A stretch of DNA of 64,000 bases from Acestrorhynchus altus (GCA_034509495.1 CM067520.1:23184220-23248219); one strand, 5' to 3'. Positions 13,601-24,545 are shown, counted from the stretch's first letter. Notes: generated from the letters alone by a model not told the origin. A program made the numbers and translations.

Positions 13601-15181
13601 GGAGCAAAACAGATTACTGTTCAATGTACGTTTCCCTTGTTCCGTATTCCAGATAGAGAGAGAGCATGTGTGCTGGTGTCCTGTAAGATCTCTACAGCTA
13701 CTGAATCAAAAATAAAGGTGTCCGGTGACGTTCTAAAATGCCCATTGTGAATTAATCAATGGTTGTCCAGATGTTTTGGAATATTAGAACAGATTTGTAT
13801 TTGTAAGGTGTTAGCTCTGAGGCTCTGGCCAGCCTCTCTCCCTTCTCCTCTGTGAGCTACGCTTGGGCTACGTTCAGACTGCAGGCGAATCAGAGTTAAT
13901 TCTTAAATCAGATCTGATGAGATGTTGAGATGTCTGCAGTGTCTGCACGGTGTCTACATTGTTATTTGCAAGTGATGAGACCAGTGTTGACATTTTGGCC
14001 TGATGTCAGTCGAACTTTAAAGAAGTTTAAGAGTTTAATGACCTAATTGTAGTGTATTTGCCCTTCTTTCGAGCACTTTCCACAACTGAGGACAACCGAC
14101 TGTCTGCAGGCTCCGTCATTTCTGTAAAACACAATTCATGTGTTGGCCACTTGATTGGTTGCTTTGCAAATTTGAAGAATGAGCTTATTACTCATTTAGT
14201 ATTTAGCTGTTTTTCATGAATGCATGTAAATTATTGCCTGACAATTTTTATATCGACTATTTATTAAATTGTAGGATTTGTTTACATGTATGTTGTCATA
14301 CTCCTGCACTTACTGGATTGGGTAACCGCCCACGGACACGGAAATTCAAGGAAAGGACAAGGAAACCACAAACTCACTTCCTTCACTCTGGATTTGTAGA
14401 CAAATCCCATTATAATCGCATTTCAAATGTGATTTGGATCTCATTTACACAACTGGATTTCATGGGTTTTTTTTGCTCTCCAGACTATCAAAGGTCTAAT
14501 TATTCCAAAAATCAGATTTGAATCGGCCCATTTTACAGCGGTTTTGATTATGGAAAAGGACAAAACAGTGTTTGAGGTTCATAGTTGGTCACTTCACTGT
14601 GCCGAACTGATCTTATGTATGATATTCATATAAAATAATTCAAACGCAGCTTGACTGCAGCAACAGTATGCAGCCAACCTCCTGAGACATTAGGCAGCAT
14701 AACGAGGGGGCAGGGCTACAATGCAGGTACAGGTTGGAACACAAAGCAGATCTTTGGCAGAGACAAAGATCACAATGTTATCTAACAGGCGTAGGGAAAC
14801 GGGGCCGACATGAGGGCGAAGCAATAACATCTTTTTAATATTCAAACATGTTGAAATTGAAAGTCATATTCTGCTGTTCTCTCAGTTTTTGTGTAAAGTG
14901 ATGTTAATCTGATTGATAATCTTTTATTTCAGGTAACAATTCAGGGACAGTGAGCACAGTAATTGGCAGCCTGAAAAGTAAGTGTTGGACCTCATTATCC
15001 ATTATTAAGTTCTCAGCTCCTCCTGTTTACTCACTTAATCAGTGTCCTCCTATTTTCTTCCAGATCAGAGTCCTTTACTTTTTATTGTATCAGTTGTGAT
15101 CAATGTTGTTTTGATCTTCGTTGTATTGTGGCAGAAAAGGAGGTGCAATCAGAAATATTCAATGGTGAGTTTTCTCTTTTA

Positions 15182-15214
<33 letters not shown>

Positions 15215-16838
15215 TGTGTGTGTTTATGGTATGTTGCATACAGTACCAGTCAAAAGTTTGGACACACTTGACAATGAACTGGAGATGACAATGTTATTAT
15301 TATTTTATTTTTTGGTTTGATTGTAAAATCTTGAGCATCAGCTAATAATTTATATGACATGAAAATTTATACTGGGGCACCTACAAGGTCAAAAAAGAGT
15401 TTTTCCTGCTTTTGTTAGAGTATCTGTCTCTACTGTCCAGGAAGGGCTTTCTACTACATTCAGGATTCCTTTACTGAGCATCTGAACTGACGTGTTGGGT
15501 TGCATACAGGCCCTGAGGCTTGGAAACCTCATTACAGTGTATGCAATGCAAAGGTGCGGTCTGGAAAGTATTCAAAGCTCTTCACTTTTTTGCATTTTTA
15601 AATGTCACACACAAACTAAGCCAAGATGTCTAAGGAATTGTCTGCAGACCTCAGAGTCAGCATTGTATCGAGACACAGATCTGGGGAAGGGTACAGAAAA
15701 TGTCCTGCTGCATCGAAGGTCCCAGTGAGCACAGTGGCCTCCATCATCCGTGAATGGCCGATGTTTTGGACCACCAGGTCTCTTCACAGCGCTGGCTGAA
15801 CTGAGTGATTGTGGTAGGAGGGGCTTAGACGGGGAGGTGACCAGGAACCCAATGGTCACTCTGACAGAGCTCCAATGTTGCTCTGTGGAGAGAGAAGAAC
15901 CTTACAGACGGACAACCATTTCTGCAGTGCTCCAGACAGAAGCCACTACTAAAGGGCTCTCAGACCATGAGATTAAACTTTTTGGACTGAAGCATCATGT
16001 CTGGATGGATATCAGGCCCTGCTCATCACCTAGCCAATACCGTTCCTACAGATACTATAAATACATAACTACAGTGTGCTGTGAATGCTTTCCGGATTCA
16101 CTGTGATATGACCAGTGCTATTAGCATATAATGAATGAACCAAAATACAAATATATATATAACTACAAATAGACAAAATCCATACCAGTAGAGAATTTTT
16201 TGCCTATTGGTCTTGTGTTCTTAATTACACCAAAACACGTCTATTTGGTTTATATAAAAATGGACAGACACAATTATTTTGTAAGAGTGTAGGTGTGTCC
16301 AGTCTTTTGACCCTGTTTGTTTCTCAATCATGGGAATTTATTTATTTATTTATTTATTATTGTTGTTGACTGCTGATTGTGTTCATGAAAATGCTGATTA
16401 TGACGTACGTTCATATATCTTACAGGAGTGTAAGAATATGTGAAGTTGTGCTGATCCGCCATGGCATGGACATTGTATGGCAAATACACATTTTAAGCTA
16501 TAGATGAAGCTTGGTGAACATAATCAAGATTTCACCTGAAGTTGCGAGGTGTTTTGGGAATTGTAGTGCGTTTATGGGTGTTGCTTTAGTAACGTTGTCT
16601 CTCCAACCCCCTCCTCCTCTTTCTCTCACCGCCGTGTGGAGAGAGAATGGCAGAAGTGCATTCACTTTTCTGTTCTTTCTTCATTCTCCAGTCATTGCCT
16701 GGTGGTTTGATTCCCTGAACTGGTGGGACATGACTGAAGTGCCCTTGAGGCACTTATCTCCCCAGCTGCTCCCCGGGTGCAGTGGATAGGGCTGCCCAGT
16801 GCTCCGGACATGTGTACTGCTCCCTAGTGTGTGAATTC

Positions 16839-16874
<36 letters not shown>

Positions 16875-19800
16875 CACTGCATGGGTGGATTAAATGCGGA
16901 GGACAAAACAAAAACCTGTGTGCAACATAGGTTTGTAGCGGAACCTTTTTCCCCATCTGATTTAAACTCAGTCATGGTCGATCACATTTGGAAGTGAGAA
17001 CACGTGTAGGGAGAACAAATTACACCATTTCCACAGTCTCAGATTCTAGTTCTTGGCTGAAACGGTGTAATACACCTGCAACTTCACTCCTCCTCACAGT
17101 TGGATGTTTGTCATTCTGAAAGTGTATTGACCAACTGTGAGGATGCATATAATTTGATATATTTACAATATTTAGAGTTATTATTCAATCAAGAGCAGGC
17201 ATATTCATAACATGGTCATAATAATGAGGCTAATGCACTAGCACTATAATCCAGGGATGGCAAGTTTGACTCCCAGGCATCTGTTGGCCATTGCATCACA
17301 CCTGGGGACCCATTGCTTTCCTCCAAATGCAGCAATATGTGCAGTGGTAGCAGTTTGAAAAGAGGCACAAGCTGACTTCACATGTATTGCAGGAAGCATG
17401 TGCTTGTTTTCACCTGGTGTCGGGAGCATTGATTGTGAGGGGGAGAGTCCTAACAGGGTTGGCACTTAATTGCCACTTGCAAACTGTGTGGGTTTATGGT
17501 GTCCACTGTGGCTTGTAAATGCCACAGGTTTGGGGCAAAAGCTGTTCGTGTAATGTGGTGCTGAAATTGCAGTGCTCACCAAATACAAGCCGCTACAGTT
17601 GAGGACCACTCGAGCCATCTTAGAGGCTGCAGATCAGCAATGTTGATTTAATTGGAAACAGTGATTTTACTGACGCAGTTCTGCTCTGCTCCAGTTTGCC
17701 TGGTGGCCTTCTTCTGCTGGTGTTGACATGAGGTTTGTGCACTGTGGTGAGATCTTCTGTGAAAATAGATTGAGTCTGGAGGATGTTGGTGGCTTTAGTT
17801 GGAAAGAGTTTCTTTGAAGATGTTCTACTTAGTCTTCTCTTTATTTTCCTGCCATAAACCCCTGTTGCTCTGCTCAGTCAAGCATTTGATGCTGTGGAAG
17901 TTCTCCAGTGATTTCTTTATTTTTCAGTAAACAATACCTTTAAGGATTCAAATTGTGTTCTGGTTGTCTTGATTCTTAGGTAGACGGTATATGTAATGCA
18001 TACAATCTCACTTTCTGATCTAAGAAATGCTCAAGGTGCTCTTCTGAGGAGCAAAGCGTTTATGGCTCAGTGTGGTTTTGCTTTGTTTAACAGGCCTCCT
18101 CTGAAGCATATCAGATGTATCACAGCATAGACCATGTGTACTTGAAGAGACACCAGGTAGCACTTCTGAAACTACTGCTGACTACTAACTGAAAGTTACA
18201 AATGTCTAATCTAATCTAACCAATTAAAAAAACAAAATGTCATCTAATCTAACTAATCCAATCAGAAATCTGTAATCTAATCTAACTAATCAAAAAAAGT
18301 AATCTAAACAGAAATATGTCATCTAATCTAAATCTAATCTAATCTAATCAAACTGTAATCCAATCATAAATCTGTAATCTAAGATATATGAAATCTAATT
18401 TAACTGTAATCTAATCCAAAATCTAATCTGTAATTGAATCAAATGTAAAATCAATAATCTAATCAAAGTTCTGTAATATAATCAAACTGTCTACAAATCT
18501 GCAGTCTAATTTGTAACCTAATAAACAAACGACTATAATCAAATCAAACTGTAATCTCTATGAAAATCTCTAATATGTAATCTTATCAAAATTAAAAACT
18601 TAAGTCTAATCAAAGATCTGTAATCTAATCAACTGCAACTTCATCTGTAATATTATCATAATTAAAATCTGTAATTAATCAAATCCGTATTAAAATAGAA
18701 TCTAATCTGAATCCTTATCAAAATAAAAAAATCTATAAAATAATCTGTAATGTAATCCAAATGAGAAGATCTAATCTAATCAAAAATCTGTAATCTAATC
18801 TGTAATGTATTCAAAATATAAATCTGTGATATAGTCAGAATCAAATATGAAATCTATTCAAACTGAATGTGAACTGATGTTCAGGTCACTCTCATACTGA
18901 GACCACAGTGTCTTCTGTGGCTTTCTTTACTTTTCTGAAGCTAGTGGGAACCTCTTATCCAGCTACTGGAGGTTCCCCTAAGGGAAATCAAGTTAGTACT
19001 CTAAACTTGAAATAAAATAGACCGTATTCAATATAACAAAGTTTAAAAAGAACTGCATTTGAGGACCGGTTTCAGAGAAAGGTGAAGTTCTTCTTTATTG
19101 CAGAGATGTCAATCAGGTATCATGGCCAAGAACTCAAAAACAATGTACAGAACACAAAGCTTTTATACACATTTTGGGCTAGTTTGAAGGGGAGGAGGTT
19201 GGTTCCACCCCATTTTTTAATTACATAACCATGTTTAGAATGGATACAGTTAAATCCACAGTATTAAAAAAAACATTCATCAAATAGGAAATAATCTTGC
19301 CCAAGCCAAGTGGCTCTACTTTATTTATAATATCTTTGTAGCGCATCTTTTCGGGCATGGGTTAGCTCATCTTATACTCCCCAGCAGTTCAACCGACACA
19401 GACCTTACCATGATCTCTGCTTCTAGAAGTTTCCTGTGGGTCAGGAGAGTCAGGATAAGTGTATGTGTGCCTAATATGTATGTTAGAGAATTGTGTCCAT
19501 CAAGCCTGCCTTAGAGTCAATGTTGGTTTCCAAACTAAGTTAAACATTCACATTCTCTGTTGTATATACAGTACAGGCCAAAAGTTTGGACACACCTTCT
19601 CATTCACAGTTTTCTGTATTTGCATGACTATTTACATTGTAGATTCTCACTGAAGGCATCAAAACTATGAATGAACACAAGTGGAGTTTTGTACTTAACA
19701 AAAAACGGTGAAATAACTGACAACATGTTTTATATTCTAGTTTCTTCAAAATAGCCACCCTTTGCTCTGATTACTGTTTTGCACATTCTTGGAATTCTCT

Positions 19801-20729
19801 CAATGAGGTTCAAGAGTTCAGAAAACCTGAAATGGTTTTCTAACAGTCTTGAAGGAGTTCCAAGAGGGGGCTGGTTGAGAGAATGCCAAGAGTGTGCAAA
19901 GCAGTAATCAGAGCAAAGTGGGAGTCTATTTTGAAGAAACTAGAATATAAAAGATGTTTTCAGTTATTTCACCTTTTTTGTTAAGTAAATATAGTAACTC
20001 CACGTGTGTTCATTCATAGTTTTGATGCCTTCTGTGAGAATCTACAAAGTAAGTAGTCATGAAAATACAGAAAAGGCATTGAATGAGAAGGTGTGTCCAA
20101 ACCTTTGGCCTGTACTGTATGTATTATAAACAACATTAGCTCTATTCAGAGTTAGTTCTATCATTTTATGAATGTGCTGTTTTATTTTACAGGCCTTTTC
20201 TGAAACATTGCAACATAATGGTCACACTCTTGAGGAAGTGAGTACAGGTAGTAAGCCTTTTTTACTTTCATAAGTAAATCGTTTTTTTTGTATTGTTTAT
20301 TATTGATGTTTATTATTGATTGTCACAGAAAGCTGCAATTTGTCAGGGTTTTTTTCTGTGCTGCTGTGCCCTCATGACAGGTGCATTTTAATTGCAACCT
20401 TAATCATAATGTTAAGACTTAATAAAATATGTTTAGTCTTCATAAATTTGCTACCCCTGGTGAAATGACTTAAATGTTTTCTGTTAAATGAACAAATCCT
20501 CTAAAGGAAACTTATAAATGTGCTATTTCATGCACATTTTAGACACACGTCTATTTATTTGCTGAAAATAATGGATTATAATACTCTAAATGTAACACAT
20601 TGAATGTGCCATTAACTTGAATTGCAGTGTTCTGTTAACTTTCATACTGAGACCACAGCATCTTATAATGTGCCTGTTTTATCTTCTCAGAGCCAAGCTA
20701 ATGGGGACCCCAACTGTCCAACTACATGA
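3253..20729 (+). CDS. flt3lg: FLT3 ligand-like type I membrane cytokine (provisional), 14 coding exons
   Basis: Coding exons: 3253-3291, 4307-4363, 6113-6181, 7938-8090, 8189-8330, 8436-8453, 9302-9355, 9445-9492, 9623-9691, 14933-14977, 15064-15164, 18094-18156, 20193-20237, 20691-20729. Phases agree throughout and give 313 residues. Residues 1-22 form a signal peptide starting MSIKTWTHWIFFV and ending near LTSA. Residues 23-159 carry cysteines 25, 31, 68, 119, 124, 146 and 155. Six of them match the order, and roughly the spacing, of human FLT3LG, and Cys31 is extra. Sequons are at Asn83, 88 and 125. Residues 160-231 are a Thr/Ser/Pro stalk, 236-254 a membrane helix, 255-313 the tail with Tyr263, 271, 274 and 281. 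Known FLT3LG is a membrane-bound or shed growth factor for dendritic-cell and progenitor development through the FLT3 kinase. Nearby pih1d1 matches human FLT3LG-ALDH16A1-PIH1D1 linkage. CSF1 or KITLG relatives are alternatives. Sequence identity is low, so the name is an inference. Confidence 0.6.
3480..4200 (-). pseudogene. Tc1-like transposase remnant
   Basis: Read on the minus strand, pieces in shifting frames give 'DNWDFVVSRCWNRPMNLC', 'QRSTISDVMVWVQLHAR', and near the C-terminus 'TIRNLYNSMQRRLACC'. This is the order of a Tc1/mariner DDE transposase. Frameshifts and stops break it. A related C-terminal piece lies at 50540-50815. It sits in the intron between the first two coding exons of the cytokine-like gene. 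Confidence 0.7.
4584..5382 (-). mobile_element. Internally deleted Tc1-like transposon with long inverted repeats
   Basis: The left part (about 4584-4710) and right part (about 5255-5382) are near-perfect reverse complements, sharing 'tgaaagctgaaaccctcc' and 'cataacctgactt'. The right end closes on ...cagggactg followed by TA, the Tc1 target. Inside, 4723-5031 on the minus strand encodes a helix-turn-helix piece ('FNVSQRQVQRIKKRSEETG', 'KPRSGRPHNTT'). The catalytic half is missing, so it cannot move on its own. Confidence 0.8.
5395..5815. mobile_element. Palindromic non-autonomous DNA transposon, copy 1
   Basis: Begins 'cactgatcaaccataaca' and ends near 'agtgagtggacacagg'. It contains 'gcagtgctgctgga' and 'cagcgtcctgtgagca', shared with copies at 7050-7545, 8760-9275, 24000-24545 and 33045-33380. 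A 'caggcctggagtg' type repeat (about 5550-5710) interrupts it. No transposase is present. Confidence 0.7.
7050..7545. mobile_element. Palindromic non-autonomous DNA transposon, copy 2
   Basis: Starts 'atgatcaaccattacatt' and carries 'cagcagtgctgctggagtgt', 'gtccaccaaccagaaat', 'cagcgtcctgtgag' and 'gtggacagtgagtggaca'. It is one arm of the palindromic family seen across this window. It sits in the intron before the 7938 exon. Confidence 0.75.
7608..7643. repeat. TA dinucleotide repeat
   Basis: About 17 TA units in the intron between the exons ending at 6181 and starting at 7938. Confidence 0.95.
8575..9275. mobile_element. Nested small DNA transposons: 'pressing-distance' MITE plus palindromic copy 3
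   Basis: 8575-8765 matches a hairpin-forming family ('aaaagtatttggacacct', 'aaaagtactagatgga', 'ccagagaacatagttcc') also at 47560-47880 and 53690-54310. 8770-9275 is a copy of the palindromic family with both arms present: 'gcagtgctgctggagtgt' and, inverted, 'aacactccagcagcac'. Both lie between the 18-nt exon at 8436 and the exon at 9302. Confidence 0.7.
10285..10445. repeat. Interspersed repeat, 'gagctggaggaagaaacc' type
   Basis: Contains 'ggcgacagcggcaagg', 'gagctggaggaagaaacctt' and 'aaccaggctcacaaggggg'. Related copies are at about 25690-25800 on the same strand and 32510-32620 inverted. It is a common dispersed fish repeat, class not determined. Confidence 0.6.
10575..10760 (+). mobile_element. 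tRNA-derived SINE, 3' part
   Basis: Shares 'ggacatgactgaagtg', 'ccccagctgctc', 'gatagggctgcccaccgctc' and 'gtgtgtgaattcgcgagtgt' with the copy at 16690-16920. Antisense relatives are at 27590-27745, 43850-43970 and 60510-60640. Confidence 0.65.
10880..11325. mobile_element. Element flanked by inverted 'gtcaggtctggacaga' ends
   Basis: The left end reads 'gtgtcaggtctggacagagg' with 'cagcagacgcagata'. The right end reads 'tatatcagcatctgcttc' with 'tctgtccagacctgacag'. These are inverted copies. The inside contains 'cagagtcaaacagtcc' and, inverted, 'ctggactttttgactctg'. It looks like a non-coding inverted-repeat transposon. Confidence 0.6.
11578..12085. mobile_element. Hairpin MITE with Tc1-type ends
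   Basis: Starts 'acaaccccaattgcaata' and continues 'aacagaacttgattgtttgc'. The far side carries related inverted sequence with 'aaaacaatgg' and 'tctgtttttatttg' near 12060. The centre has 'gttccaaaaaagttgggaca' facing 'gtcccaacttttttgga' at 11900. This is a known abundant fish non-autonomous transposon layout. Confidence 0.7.
15184..15223. repeat. TG dinucleotide repeat
   Basis: About 19 TG units broken by one TA, lying 20 bases after the donor of the membrane-segment exon. Confidence 0.95.
15240..16310 (+). mobile_element. Degenerate Tc1-like transposon with N-terminal transposase remnant
   Basis: The ends are inverted: 'accagtcaaaagtttggaca' near 15245 and 'gtgtgtccagtcttttgacc' near 16295. 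From an ATG at about 15625 the reading 'MSKELSADLRVSIVSRHRSG' and 'VPVSTVASIIREW' matches the helix-turn-helix start of Tc1 transposases. Downstream frames give 'EEPYRRTTISAVLQTEATTK'. It is not intact. Confidence 0.7.
16690..16920 (+). mobile_element. tRNA-derived SINE
   Basis: A B-box-like 'ggtttgattccctgaact' is followed by 'gggacatgactgaagtgccc', 'gctgctccccgggtgc', 'atagggctgcccagtgctcc', a TG run at 16843-16872 and 'gtttcactgcatgggtgg'. This is the best-preserved plus-strand member of the family in the window. Confidence 0.75.
18190..18855. repeat. Degenerate TAATC-type satellite
   Basis: Roughly 650 bases are dominated by variants of 'taatctaatc', 'aaatctgtaat' and 'aatcaaa'. Period is near five to ten bases and strongly degenerate. 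It lies between the two cytoplasmic-tail exons of the cytokine-like gene. Confidence 0.85.
18870..18990 (+). pseudogene. Ghost copy of the last tail exon
   Basis: The segment 'ctcatactgagaccacag' followed by 'gaagctagtgggaacc' and 'tatccagctactggaggt' mirrors 20640-20735, where the real terminal exon reads 'agccaagctaatggggacc' and 'tgtccaactacatgaggt'. The acceptor and the stop codon have decayed in this copy. It implies tandem duplication of the tail-exon region. Confidence 0.6.
19568..20120. mobile_element. Long hairpin MITE, 'gtttggacacaccttctcat' family
   Basis: The ends are inverted: 'caggccaaaagtttggacac' at 19572 and 'gtgtccaaacctttggcctg' ending near 20116. The arms remain complementary deep inside, including 'caaaactatgaatgaaca' facing 'tgtgttcattcatagttttg'. 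No transposase is present. It lies in the intron just before the 20193 exon. Confidence 0.85.
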
Positions 20730-21639
20730 GGTGCCTTTCTTTTATGGTTTATTTATATGGAAGACCATTCCCAAATGGTAGCGTACAACTATTTATAGTA
20801 TATATACTATAAATAGTACCAGTCAAAATTTTCAACACACCTACTCTCTTCATTTAAACCAAATATTATAAACAAAATATTTTTTTCATACATTATGTTA
20901 ATAATATTGGATATGAACACCATATTGAGGTTTCTAAGCCTCCGGGCCTTCAGTGGAACCTTCCCTGGAAAGTAGAGGCCGTTACTCCAACAAAAGCAGG
21001 ACAAACTTTTTTAATACCCTTGATTTCAAAGTGAATGAGAAGGTGTCCCAATATTTTTGTCCACATAGCACATTGTAATCAACCAATGAAGTTGTTTATG
21101 GTGAAAAACAATGACAAGGCTATTCAAAAAAATTAATTTGCCCTTTTTTTTTTTAACCATTGAGTTCTTTGGGTGCTTTGGATTATTGAGCTCATGGATA
21201 CATTATCCTGGGTTCAAATTACAAATTATAATTCCCTCAATAGTAGCAAGGTGTCACTTAATGGTCTTAATGCAGAAAAGCATTTCCAAACATACTACCA
21301 CCACCATGCTACACAGTTGGGATGAGATACTTTGAACAATATACATAAAGATGCATTATGGCAGAGATCCCAAACACAGCTGAGATGAACCTGACTTATT
21401 AAGAAGGACTTTAGACCTCAAATGAGCCAGTCAGATAAAAACACAGATACAGAGAGGAGCAGAGAACATTCTGCTTCGTTTTCATGATTTAAAATCAGAT
21501 GTCAATCATAAACCCAGTGAACCCATGCGGATTCCCATGCTTGTTCATCTGGAAGTGTTAAGCTTCCTTAACTTACTTGTCATTTTTGACTGTTGGAAGT
21601 GATTTTTAATGTTGATGAAAAGAAATGGAATGGGTGTCA

Positions 21640-21800
21640 CAGGGTGGCTGGACTCTCCCTTACAGCATGAGGAGTTGAGGAGTCGTGGATAAATTCTATC
21701 TCTCAGCTGGCCTGGGAATGCCTCACAGTCGTCCTGGAAGAGCAGGAAGAGGTGGCTGGGGAGATGGACCCTGTATAAGCAGCAGCTGATAGACAGAGTG
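21640..21800 (+). pseudogene. LINE C-terminal fragment
   Basis: Frames give 'GWLDSPL', then 'ISQLAWECLTVVLEEQEEVA'. This resembles the extreme C-terminus of a fish non-LTR retrotransposon ORF, with its 'RLAWERLG...EEL' style ending. It is short and broken. Confidence 0.4.
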
Positions 21801-23917
21801 AAGTAGAATGGTGTTCCTAAATTGAAGAGTCAACTTGTGTTTGATACTGTGTGCAGAACTCCCCCTGATCTGTAGCCTTCACAACATGACTCAGTGTCAG
21901 CCAATCAGAAATTATAATTATAGAGGTGACCTGACAGTCAATCTGCAAGGGTAGAAAGATGCAAGATAGAAATCTGAAAATCGGTTAGTATTTCTGAACA
22001 CTGATCTGTGCTTTTCCTGATTTTTCCTGAGTTTATAATCAAAGAATGGAACAGAAATGTCAATAAGCCTATTGATATGTACAGGTAACTTACCAGTTCA
22101 TTATATATGGACTAATATATTGATTTGATTGGTCAAGCCATCCAATCATAGCTTTATGTTTTCTGATTGGCTGAAACTGAGGCATGTTGTGAAGGCTGTA
22201 GGTGTGAACTGGGAGGACCAGTGAGACGCTGAGTTCACAGTACAGAAAGAGTGTCTGTCTGTATGTAACAGGAAACACATGAGCACATTGTAATTTGCTA
22301 CACTGTCCCATTTCCCTATGATATAAGATACTGTACACTGTACAAATGTAACACCATAGAAGTACAGGTGTGTTTTATCCTTCCATGTTTGTGTATCACC
22401 TCACTAATTTTCAGTGCCCATCTCATCTTCCATGACTAATACTTCACTATTCTTGCTTCTCGTTTCAGTTCATTTGGACATTCCATTCATTCACAGATGG
22501 AAAGGATACTCCCTGAAGAAAACGATTCTCACACATAATGGGATTTGGACTCGAAGAGCCTTGATCTGTATGTTGTAAATAACGTTGTGCTCTTGAGACG
22601 TTGGGGATGAAGAGCTGAACATGCCTTGCCTCTCTGAAATTTGACTACTGAGCTCTTGGTTTTTGTCTACAGCTTCTATCACCTATGTTCACCATCATTA
22701 TGAAAGAGGATAACACTCCATGGTGCTCCATGAACTCATCCCCACATCTCAAACTGTATTTGATCGGACTGTGATACACAGACCTCTACTTCTGCCTCAG
22801 TTGGAGATGTTTGTTTTGGGGGAGAGCTTTATTAGAAGATCCTCCATGTGCTCCATTTTACATCTACAGTGTTTTGTCTGCTTTTAAAGCTTCTGGTCCA
22901 ACTTCTGTTTCTGTGTAGACATGGGGTGACCATGTTCAGAATATGGAGATCAAGCTAACATAGTGTGGGATATATATTGTAAATGGATCAGTAAATATAT
23001 TATTTATGTTTTGGCAGATATAGGCAGCATATAACAGTATACAGTATTTACCATTTGCATGAAAGACTTTTAATGTGGAACATTTACCTGCCAGTGGGAC
23101 AGTAGAATATTTCTGTCTAATGCAATGATTCCCAACCCTGGTCTTGGTGCCCCTCTGCTTTGCACATTTTAGAGGAGTTCCTGCCTTATCACACATTCTG
23201 CAACTCTGACAGGGCTTTTAAAAGAGGTGATAATGATATTTTACCCCAATTTTAGGCCAAATTTTGGTCCAGCTGGGGCTGTGCTGGTTGGCTATTTTGC
23301 AGATTCTCCCTGACAGTTGGACAGAGAGTCGAGAAGCCTGTTTCCATGGGTGCCATCAGCCAATGAAAACTGAGCATAAATAGTAAAGACTGGACATAGA
23401 TGAAGAAAGACGGTGTGTCTAATATGAAATTCCACCTTAATTGATGTAGCAGCTTCATTCTGGTGCTAGTACATGCCTGAAACATGCATGTGTTTCACCT
23501 GTGGTCAATACTGTATATGTGACCTTTAGCCTGTTTCCATGGGTCCATTTGTGATGAGGTGTTCTACTGTTGTTTTAATGTTTTGGTATAATAGGTATAG
23601 TAGGTAACAGCACATTGCAGATGTCCGCAGACAGGGAAACAGTTTTTTCTGTTTAGCTCAGCTGTAAATTTGCTTCTGCACCAAAAAACCCCAGTTTATT
23701 CTATATAGCATTCAACTAAATACAGATGAACATGCAGTTAGTGGTCAGTAATCAAAATATGCTGTTGTTCAGAGGTTGTTAGAACACACTTCCTCAAGCA
23801 CCTCACCTGATTTATTTAAATGAAGGAAAGGTGAGATAAACTAGGTGTTGCCTAGGAACAGGATACACTGGGCTTCCTATAACAGTGCAATGGAAATGGT
23901 AGAAGAAATGGAATTAG

Positions 23918-23958
23918 TTGTGTGTGTGTGTGTGTGTGTGTGGGTGTGTGTGTGTGTA
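23918..23958. repeat. TG dinucleotide repeat
   Basis: About 20 units with one GG interruption. Confidence 0.9.
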
Positions 23959-23999
23959 ATTATGAAATCTGTTCCTCTGCATACGTTTTTATCCTACTT

Positions 24000-24545
24000 T
24001 CACCCTGATCTCCAATGATCAGGACCACCACAGAGCAGGTATGACATTGTGGTGTGTTAGTGTCTGTTGCGCTGTTACAAGTAGATCAGACAGTCCTGCT
24101 GGAGTGTTTAAACATTGTGTCCACTCAGTGTCCACTCTATCTCAGAGACTGAACCTCATCTGTTTCTGTACAATTTGTTTTAGTCATTCCATAAGCTCTC
24201 ATAATTTCTGGTTGGTGGACTGTTCTCAGTCCAGCAGTGTCACTGTGGGGTTTAAACACTCCAGCAGCACTGCTGTCTGATCCACTCATACCAGTGCAGA
24301 ACACATTACCACACCAGCACCCATTTAATGACTCTGCTGTGTTCAGAACCAACCTCATAATAGCTGCTCTGTGGTGGATCTGTGGGGTCCTGACCATTGA
24401 AGATCAGGGTGAATGGAAGATATCAGGAAGTATGCAGAGAAACAGATGGACTACAGTCTGTAATTATAGAACTACAGAATTCTCCTTTATGGTCAGTGGA
24501 GTTTACAAAATTGAAGAAGGTCATAATAATGTTACTCAACCAAAT
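24000..24545. mobile_element. Palindromic non-autonomous DNA transposon, copy 4
   Basis: Contains 'ctgctggagtgtttaaac' near 24098 and its inverse 'gtttaaacactccagcagca' near 24250. Also present are 'gttggtggactgttctcagt' and 'cagagaaacagatggacta' near the end. Both arms are present, so it can fold as a large hairpin. Confidence 0.75.

Larger units (their letters stand above)
9692..14932 (+). other. Large intron of the cytokine-like gene, repeat-filled
   Basis: This 5.2-kb intron separates the stalk exons from the last stalk exon. It holds a transposon fragment near 9841-10090, a SINE, an inverted-repeat element at about 10880-11320 and a MITE at 11578-12080. At 13200-13560 is a purine-rich stretch of unknown type. 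No extra exon with clear support was found. Confidence 0.7.
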
